Made by a program: the position numbers and the translations under genes
Part shown: in pieces, positions 50,563 to 60,900 of the stretch
Position numbering within the stretch: position 1 is the first letter of the stretch
Layout of the letters: each line of letters starts with the position of its first letter
From: Congeria kusceri
Lineage: Eukaryota; Mollusca; Bivalvia; Myida; Dreissenidae
DNA length: 64,000 nucleotides
NCBI GenBank assembly: GCA_027627225.1
Contig: CM051024.1
Location: forward strand, 43,580,847-43,644,846
Reading direction: 5' to 3'
The notes under the pieces: generated by a model
What the model was told of the DNA's origin: nothing
What the model saw: only the letters and a program-made list of their open reading frames with translations
The model's database searches: none

Positions 50563-50695
50563 CTCGGTAATGGTTTAAAAGCATCACTTAACGCAAAAAG
50601 TCCAGTACACAGGCCCGGCTCGGTAATTGTTTATAAGTATCAATTAACGCAAAAAATCCTGTACCCAGGCCCGGCTCGGTAATGGTTTTAAAGCA
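50555..50695. repeat. Three tandem copies of a unit of about 55 bp next to the SINE head
   Basis: GGCCCGGCTCGGTAATGGTTT followed by ACTTAACGCAAAAAGTCC recurs near 50556, 50610 and 50667. The repeats start in the first bases of the tRNA-like part. Confidence 0.75.
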
Positions 50696-51045
50696 AACAT
50701 GTTGATCAGTAGACATCTTTAAATGATGATATCACCCAAAACCTCATTATATCATTCAGTCGATCGATCCCTTGTTATCGACTTATTCAGATTCAATTTG
50801 TCAAGAAGGATTTTTTCTACCAAAGAGCCTTTTGCTAAGTGAACCCAAAAGACGATAAGGAATTACATTTTCGTTTAACACAGACCTTTTTATTGAAATA
50901 CACGCTGAATATATTCCGCAAATGGTTGTCAACGTTTTGACATCCGTCGTCTTATTTAACTTAAATATCTATCATATAATTATATTCATAGCCGACACAT
51001 TTTTAACACAGGGCCTCGTCTGCTTTCAATAATTTCTATAGTTGA

Positions 51046-51179
51046 GGCGCGTCGTAGGGAAACCGGGCTTAATGCATGTGAGTAAAGGTTCGTCCCGGAT
51101 TAGCCTGTGCAGTCCGCACAGGCTAATCCGGGACGGCACTTTACGCACATGCATTTAGCCGGTTTTCCCACGACGCGCC
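51046..51179. repeat. Fold-back element, copy 5 (nearly perfect hairpin)
   Basis: Every part is inverted: GGCGCGTCGTAGGGAAACCG/CGGTTTTCCCACGACGCGCC and CCCGGATTAGCCTGTGCAGT/CAGGCTAATCCGGG. This is the cleanest copy and gives the consensus of the 134-bp single-hairpin form. Confidence 0.9.
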
Positions 51180-51906
51180 TTATATGTATTCTTCACCTTC
51201 ACATATCAAGTCGACTACAAGTATATGTCCAAGAATTGAATGTGATAACGAGTACATACATAGTATTTACACCACGTGTTTAAGATTAATTCGACTGTGT
51301 ACATGTTTGTCATTAAGGTTCTATGAACATGCTTATATTAGTATAGTTGTCCAGTTGGACGCATGTATTAACAATGACGTGAAATAAATTGCAGCTACAT
51401 GTATATACACGTACGTTAAACGAAGTAAATTAAGAACCGTTAGGACTTGGTGATTGTCAATATATTTTCTTATCCACTGTTTGCTATCATAATCGCTAAT
51501 TCTTCGTACTCGCATCATTAATTCAATGGCTATTGAGTGACAATAAATATTGGAAATATTTTCCAGTATGTGTGTTACATTCCAGTTTCAGGATTGTTTT
51601 AAATTTTGACATTAAGGTCATGTAAATCATGACAGACAATTTTACATGCATGGTTATTCATATTCATGCACATGTAAGCCAAGTATATCCATGCATAGAA
51701 TGCGTTTTGAAATAAGCAGTTGTATAACATGAATATAAGAAATTTCCAAATGTACAGCACTCCAGAGGTCATTGCATTTTGCATGGATGCATTCAAGTTT
51801 ATTACATATAGATATCATCGGTGCTGTGTCGATTTGTCTAAAAAGAAAGTTTTTTCTGTTGAAATCGTAATGTGTCATGTTCGTGGTCTTTGGTGGGTAG
51901 TCCCGT
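51180..51906 (-). other. Presumed 3' UTR and flank of the JIP1 gene
   Basis: The DNA is free of obvious repeats up to the fold-back element. AATAAA hexamers on the minus strand occur at the stop codon itself and near 51798-51803; the latter is a possible poly(A) signal. Confidence 0.4.
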
Positions 51907-51979
51907 TTATTCCATGTAGATATCTTCTGTAGGGTGGGTGAACGCCATGTATTCCTGGTAGAACCTCTTAAATGCTTGT
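51907..51979 (-). CDS. MAPK8IP1: JIP1 last coding exon (kinesin-binding tail)
   Basis: The acceptor GCTAATATTTCAG leads to QAFKRFYQEYMAFTHPTEDI, YME and TAA at 51907-51909. The final helix of the PTB domain and the acidic Tyr tail are both kept. Confidence 0.92.
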
Positions 51980-54900
51980 CTGAAATATTAGCAAGTACCG
52001 CGAATGAATACGGGATAATGAACATATTACCGTTGTAAGTATACTAGCCAAGCATTTTGTACACATCGTTTTATGCAAAGAAACGTGCGTCTGTGTAACA
52101 TGTAAACCGTTGACACTTTAACTGCCTATCATTTGCGCAGACACAGGCAGTTGAACATTCAGGAATACGGAATTCTAGTTGACCACAAACAACGCACACA
52201 TCGTTCCAAGATTGTTCTTTCATTCTTTGGATTTTAGTTGTACTTTTATTTATATTCTTTACTAATTGAGTGTGAAGTCATATATTATTGTCTTTATAAC
52301 TAATTGATTATTTATTTTTGTAAGCAATGTGCTACTAATCGATTTTAGGTTGGTTATATACAATGCATAGGGCGTAAAAATATGTTTGTTTCAGGTTACC
52401 CGACCTACCCTGAAAAAGCCCCGATTCAGAACATTTTATTGAGTGGGTCAGATATTTTTTTGTTTATTTTATATTTTCCCAATAATTAAATGATTTTTGG
52501 ATAAATACGTGTTTTGTTTCGATAGCATCAACTTCATAACAATGTTTTATCATATTAAAGACATGTTTTGAATATTCATTCAATTTAAGAATCTTCAAGT
52601 TGACCATTTACCAAAAAAATTATATTAAAAAATAAATTCCTTACCTACATACCCTACTTTTTTGGGGCATGTAACCTGAAGCAAACATATATTTAAGCCT
52701 AACTGAAGGCAAGCAGTAACAAGATAACAAATACGGCAAAATATTATTATAATGAAGAAAATAAAGATTCATACCCCATGGCATCGGTCACGGAACGTGT
52801 TGATTTCTCTCCTAGAAATACATGGCATGCATAACGGTACTGGTTTGGATGCTTTGTGATAAACCCGAAATATCTGAAAAGATAAAAACATTAATATAGT
52901 AAACTCGAATATTCGGTTATTGTTAACATATTCTGAATTTAACTACTCGAAACGTCTGCAAACATAAAAAAATTAAAATATTTAGTTCTCGAATTATTGA
53001 TTACAACCTTGCGTACCCGTTTAATTGAAGGCGAAAACAAAACGGACCCAACTGAATTCTTAGTCCTTAAATGGTTCGACCACAGTTTATGAAACAAGTC
53101 CATGACAAACTTTTGCTTTTAAGATCGATAAGATGGTGATGTGTTTTGACAACCCACAATTTTCATCCATCTCAATTTCTCATTCTCGTTTTTGATTTAA
53201 TAACAAAGAATTGTAAGCACTCTCAATACAATGACCACCCTTGTTTTTCAGGCGTACAAACAATACATATCTACACCCTCAACTATTATACGATGACCAT
53301 CCTTGTTTTTCAGGCGTACAATCAATACATATATACACCCTCAACTATTATACGATGACCATCCTTGTTTTTCAGGCGTACAATCAATACATATCTACAC
53401 CCTCAACTATTATACGATGACCATCCTTGTTTTTCAGGCGTACAATCAATACATATCTACACCCTCAACTATTATACGATGACCATCCTTGTTTTTCAGG
53501 CGAACAATCAATACATATATACACCCTCAACTATTATACGATGACCATCCTTGTTTTTCAGGCGTACAATCAATACATATCTACACCCTCAACTATTATA
53601 CGATGACCATCCTTGTTTTTCAGGCGTACAATCAATACATATCTACACCCTCAACTATTATACGATGACCATCCTTGTTTTTCAGGCGTACAATCAATAC
53701 ATATCTACACCCTCAACTATTATACGATAACCATCCTTGTTTTTCAGGCGTACAATCAATACATATCTACACCCTCAACTATTATACGATGACCATCCTT
53801 GTTTTTCAGGCGTACAATCAATACATATCTACACCCTCAACTATTATACGATGACCATCCTTGTTTTTCAGGCGTACAATCAATACATATCTACACCCTC
53901 AACTATTATACGATGACCATCCTTGTTTTTCAGGCGTACAATCAATACATATCTACACCCTCAACTATTATACGATAACCATCCTTGTTTTTCAGGCGTA
54001 CAATCAATACATATCTACACCCTCAACTATTATACGATAACCATCCTTGTTTTTCAGGCGTACAATCAATACATATCTACACCCTCAACTATTATACGAT
54101 GACCATCCTTGTTTTTCAGGCGTACAATCAATACATATATACACCCTCAACTATTATACGATGACCATCCTTGTTTTTCAGGCGTACAATCAATACATAT
54201 CTACACCCTCAACTATTATACGATGACCATCCTTGTTTTTCAGGCGTACAATCAATACATATCTACACCCTCAACTATTATACGATGACCATCCTTGTTT
54301 TTCAGGCGTACAATCAATACATATCTACACCCTCAACTATTATACGATGACCATCCTTGTTTTTCAGGCGTACAATCAATACATATCTATACCCTCAACT
54401 ATTATACGATGTTTCATCCATTCAAATCCTTGTAATACGTTGTAGTAAAACTTTGCGCAAACAACATCAGTAATCGCGTCACACAATTAAACGAATGCAG
54501 TAACTCCATCTGTTATACTGTAGACATAGTTGTGTTTCTTGTTACATGCACATCATCTCAAAATCCTTAATAGCAATATTGCTTTATGTATTAGAAGTAC
54601 CCACTGCACAAGACAAATCAATATCGAGCAGTAACTCAATAACTACAGAAGACAGAGTAATAGATGTTTCTCAGAATTTCATCAAAATGAAACGTATCAT
54701 AATAATATTTTTCTTTCAAACCTTCATTAATAACTAATCTGCACATGGAGATTAAACAAATAAATGACCACAACTATATAAATATCGATTACAGCTTTGT
54801 GGTTCTTGTACTACTGGGCATACAACAAACAAACTGCACACACCTTTCATTACGAGGATGGTGTCCACAGAACGTTATGTTTTTCAATGCGAAGAAATGC

Positions 54901-57900
54901 GTGAAAGTGTCATCGTCGCCATGCTGGGGAAATGAAAAAAACAACAACATTTTATACAAACTCAATCAAGTGTTATGGCACTGTCCCTGACAAAAGACAT
55001 CAAGAATACCCAATAGTGTAATGAAGTTGAATTGAGCAAACGGCTATCGTTTTATTTATTCCTGCCAAGACATTTCGCGCTAAGGTATTTCATACCCAGA
55101 GACGTAGGGTAGTCAAGTAAGGGTCGAGCCATAAGAAAGACTGGCATTAGAGACATAAACGGTTTGCAATAAGAAATTATTATATTTTGGACATCTAACA
55201 AAGGTGCTGACTGATTATTAGATATCTAGTATGTACACACACAATTAAGATTTAACCGAGCCTATCGAACATCATTTTAGAGAATTTCTATACTTAGATG
55301 TCTTAATACAGTCTACTTGTAACATACAGTCAATAGACACATTGTTGTCCATTAAAGCAATAATAGCGTGATTGTCGAAAATAATTTTAAGATTTTATAT
55401 CATTAATAAAACAATTAAGAACAGTAACTTGATCAGTTGTTTTAAGAGTAACCAGTGTATATTTTGTGATCTACTATAAATTTGTTATCGATTTCATACC
55501 CCAGTCATGCTTTTATCAAACATCCGTACACCATACTGACTGATTTCTAAGTTACATATTGGAGGCGGAAGTGAAGATTTCACTGCACGTCTCGAAAGCG
55601 CCACCTAGATGGTTACAAAAACAAAATTTTAGAAAGGTTTTATGTACAGTAGTGTGGAAAGGAACCCACTAGAAGGACTTTATATAATATAACTATACAA
55701 TTTAAATTGTCTTGCGATTAAATAATGCAAATGTGTTAGATACTCAACACAAAAGAAAGTATCCACTAATAATATATTATTGTTTTTCAATTTTTTTTTT
55801 TCTGAATCAATTTCAGATTTATGGTAAAACACATAATACAAACGTAACGTGGTTTCCTTTCTTTTTTGTTGAGTATATTTACATCCGTCTGTAACACGTG
55901 TATTTGGTTTCAAGATATTATTGTGTTTATCCATCCACAGCAGCGCCCAAATAATACGTAATGATTGACGTTGTACATTGCGACCAGCGTATATTTTAGG
56001 CTTGTCGTGGGAAACCCGGGCTTAATGCATGTGCGTAAAAGGTCGTTCTGGATTAGCCTGTCCAGTCCGCACAGGCTAATCCGGGACGACACTTTCCGCT
56101 TTTATGATATTTTCTGTTTCAAGAAAGTCTCTTCTAAATATAAACTCACTGTAGGCGGAAAGTGTCGTCCCAGATAAGCCTGTGCGGACTGCACAGGCTA
56201 ATCCGGGACTACACTTTATGCACGTGCATTAAGTCCGCTTTTCCTACGATACGCTTCTGTTATATTTCGCATCTTTGTCGATATTTATTTATAGCAATAT
56301 TACTTTTGTTTGCTTAGTCAGTATATTAAAATTGTATCATCGATTGTTTAAGTACTAATTATAATATTTAAAAAATAAACATCAATATCAAATATAATCA
56401 ACTGTTATTTGAATTAATCATGGGATAGGTCTATGTTATTGTCAACTGATGTCTGTATTTGGCAGAATGCGTTTATACTCGTCCATATACATCATCATTG
56501 TCGTCGCCTTAGTAAACACGCCCACATAAATATCAACAACAAACACGAACCACATAGTGCAACGCTGTGCTAAAATTAATAAGAACCCACGTGAGGAAGC
56601 GTACATCGATAAATGGGAAGGTCCCTATATTTCATGAACTCAGCGATAATGTTATCACTCGTGGCTTAAATATTGTGAATGGACGTAAGAGTTGCTGATG
56701 AAAATGCTGTGAATGTTTAATTTGTTGATACATGTATGTGAAAGCGTTGTAGGTATTGGTTTACCTATACGTATTATATATTTATTCAGTAAGATCTTCT
56801 TATGCGATTGTTAGAAATATATGTTACATGGTATGTCCCTATATCGTTTTCCTACATCGTGCAATGGAACCGATTCCTGTTGCTTCATACATAGCTTTTA
56901 CATTTAGTGAGGATCATTTATTTATGCAGGAGAGTCTCGGCGGTCGATCGTAGACAGAACGATGAAGTTCATGGATCAATACTACAGCATGCGAGCGAGA
57001 TTTCCTATGCCAATACTTCCTTTCATCTACAGTTATTGACCTTAAGAATAATGCAGTAATTGATTCGTCGATAGCGCTGCAGCGCATGTATCACATTTTA
57101 AACAAGTTTCAAAGTCTTATGCCGTTCAGACGTTTTTGTTGTATGAGAGTATTAGGGAAGAGATTTATTTGTAGTAAATGCGTTAAAATGGTAGGTATAA
57201 TGCGGCTTTAATGCCTTCTTGTGTAGACTGGTACTGCCAAAAGCCCAACGATGGAAAAATGAAATTATCGTAAATGTTAAAAGTGAAGTCGTTGCACTAG
57301 AATTCAATGAGCATAAATACAAACGACGTAACTGCTGTCCATTTAACTGATAATTAGTCAATACTTTATCACCGTGTACTAGTCAATACTTTATCACCGT
57401 GTACTATTGTAATCGGATAAAGCATATAAAAGTCGCCTAGTTGGTTCTTGTGAACAATGTAAATGCTTAGTAAATGAAATGTATACATCAAGTGTAGAGT
57501 AACGTACGGTGTCCTGTTATCGCCACCGTAGTTCCGCGACTTCGACCTGTGTTTATGAAAGGTCGCCGAAGCGCCGACACGATACGCCGACGCGCCGACA
57601 CGATACGCCGAAGCGATATAAACGTCGTCTCGGCTATAATTAAATATACCTGCAGCTGTAAAATTTGTGCCCACTGGCGAAATGTTGTACTAAATATATT
57701 CTTTACTTGTTAAATTTACTTATATATACGTATTGAATATTAACATTGAAGTAGTTTACATTAAACATTAAAACAATGTTGCATTAAGTCTGTCTACTTA
57801 ATTCTGGTTTGGGTCATAAAAATATACCTACAGGTACAATTTTAGTCCGGGTATAAATTCATACCTGTAGGTACAAAAGTATGCTTGTAGGTACAATTTT

Positions 57901-60900
57901 GTACCTGCAGGTCCATCTATTTATTATGTCGGCGCCCTTTCATTAGCACAGGTCGAAGTCGCGAAACTACGAAGGCAGTAACAGAACACCGTAGTAGCGA
58001 AAAGTACCAACTCAGTGTATTTTGTGAATGGCATGTCACCAAACAACAGAAAAAACGAAGCGAACACTTTAAAATATTAAACTTGTTACCACGTTGGAAC
58101 GGATAATGCAGTGCATTGGGGTTTATACTAATTTAAAGGCGTTATTGAATTTAATGTATTGTTTTGTTAAAGTAAAATTACAGACATAATATATACTACC
58201 TTGTTTATTGCCTGGCATAGCACTTCATCCCCTTTATGGTAGTTAACTTCTACAGAACCAAGGAATCGTAGAAAAAACTTTGAACAGCCATTCTCCTCTG
58301 AAAACATAAGAAATGGCTTTAAGTGAAAATATATGTTTCAATGTTATTATAAATCATATAGTTATTGGATAGTCATTTAAAATGTATCAAATAAACCTTT
58401 GGTAAATTTTAGAACGACTTAAAATTTAAAATAAACCGACACAAGTAAACACATTTAAAAGTTTGAACAATTAAGAAAATTGTGTCTTAATTGATATTTC
58501 TGAATTCTAATAAAGGGTACCTCAATTTTCTCAGTTATGAACATACAATTTACGTTAACAGGATTTGCCAAGTCTTTGCTTTCCTACAACTTACTAAGAC
58601 AATTAATCTTATTTTACTAATAATAACAACATAAACATTAACGCGCGAATTTAATGGGCGAACATATATGTCATTATGCAATAAGCTTGGGCTCAAACAC
58701 ATACCTTCCTCCTCTTCGAGAAATCCCAGGTCAGTAGCGTACATAGAAGGGAAAACACCTCTCTGGTTTGAACGCAGGTTGACTCCTAATTAACAAACAA
58801 TATTAAGATAATACACACGTTAGTACTATAACTCTGTATTGTTGTATTTATTTCAATGTTTTGTTGATCTGAACCAAGTTTAATCGAACAAAACGACCAA
58901 TGCTTAATACATGTGTGCTCTCGATTGAACATCACACATTCTTTCGTTATATGTGCTATTTATATATCGCAGACTGGGCTGTTCTTGCCATCATAATGGT
59001 TGTCATATCGTGAATACACAACAAACATATTTGAAGCGTACCCGGACTAAATGCATGTGCGTAAAGTGTCGTCACTGATTAGCCTGGGCAGTCCGCACAT
59101 GCTAATCCGGGACGACACTTTCCGCTTTTATGCTATTTTCTGTTTAAAGGAAGTCTCTTCTGAACATAAATCCACTGTAGACGGAAATTGTCGTCCCGGA
59201 TTAGCCTGTGCGGACTGCACACTTTACGCGAATGCATTAAGCCCGGTTTTCCCACGACACGCCTCGTTTGTTCTTTTAATAACACACAACACATTCTTTC
59301 ATTGTATGTGATAATGTATATATATAGTAGGCATAGCTTGTATTGTAGTCATAAAAAGGTATGATCATCATATTGCAAATACTCAACAAAATATTTGAAC
59401 TTTTGATCAGGCACCACACATTCATTCGGTATAAGCACACGTAGTATTATGTATGTCATAGGGGATACATATTATGTATGTAATAGGGGATACATATTAT
59501 GTATGTAATAGGGGATACATATTATGTATGTAATAGGGGATACATATTATGTATGTGATAGGGGATACATATTTTGCAGTCATAGCGGTATGATCGTCAT
59601 ATTCTGAATACACAATCAAAATGTTTATTCTTTAATAATACATCACGCATTCGTTGTGTGTATCGCGACAATATCACCAAACGCTGAACTTTATGCATGA
59701 ATATATCACAGATTGATACCCATGAATATATTGGTTTGGTACTGGCATCGTGTTCAATCGATGTTTAAGTATTCCACTAATATTACAGTCATGTTGTCAA
59801 TAAACACACCAAACACATTCACGAACAGAAACGAGTATAAATATAAAAAACAATAAACGTTTTCCCAAATGTCAACCATATGCAATTTAATAATGCAATT
59901 TTATCCAATCATTGCATTTCGATATCACATGTTTAACTGTTAACCTATGTTACACTAAAGAACACGTGATAAAGCTTGCGATTTGTATTGAGATGTGATA
60001 TTCGATGAATGGAAATTAATCCGTTAACAATAGCTGTGCTAGAGTTAAACTGTTCGTAGCAAAATCTGGAAAGGTCTATTCAATGGTGAAATCACGCTTA
60101 TAGAGTTGATCAGTGTCAGGTTAATTTTTCGAGCAATACTTGTAGACCTACCATTACAGTTTTTGCCACTAAAATTTAAACTAATTCACAGTTTTTGTTA
60201 AATGATTACTTTCCATTCATTACTGCATTAATCACAAACACATCAAAAGCTTTACCACGTGCCTTTCTGTGTAAATTCGGTTAACCGTTAAACACTCGAT
60301 ATTTGGATAAAATAAAATATTAGTTTATTAATTAGCATATTATTGACATTTGAAGAAACTTCTATTATCCACCTACCTTCGCACCACAGATCATCATCGG
60401 TTTTGACGACATGCAAAGGGTCCCCGATTTCTATGGCGACCTCATCTTTGTGTCGAGGTATAAAGCGGTGCATGCCCCTGTGCGTGACAAGCAGATCCTG
60501 GTAGTTTGTGCCAGGGTAACATGAGCTGTGCCGCCGGGAGTCTGAACGTAAGGAACACGACGTTATTACAACTTTGGCTTTCATAGAATAATTGTTAGAT
60601 ATACAATGTTTAATTATGAGGAATTACTTGTTTGCCTTGGCAGTAGAAGCAAATTACTTACCCAGTGCAAACATGGGCAAAATAACCAGTAGCAGGAACA
60701 TTACATACTCTCCGCCTTTCTGCTTGTCTAAGGTTGTTTGTCCAAGGATTTGAAGTAAATTGACTGAATGATTCAACCATGTGCGAGTATTTACCACTAA
60801 AATATACTCCCATAATTGGTCAACTAAATCCTTGATTGACAAGTATCTACTGGTCGATTAATATTTTCGTCTGCATTTAGTGTTCTTTATTTATATTTTT

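Noticed and set aside
53249..54414. CRISPR-like regular repeat spacing
   Set aside because: There are no unique spacers; the whole 62-bp unit repeats, and the genome is eukaryotic.
54745..54990. 81-codon plus-strand frame with a signal-peptide-like start
   Set aside because: It is the antisense shadow of JIP1 PTB exon 3 at 54844-54923.
60654..60842. 62-codon minus-strand frame ending at a good GTAAGT donor, tempting as an extra JIP1 exon
   Set aside because: Its middle is a dispersed repeat also present at 11.15 kb, and the linker exon already joins the SH3 exon in frame without it.
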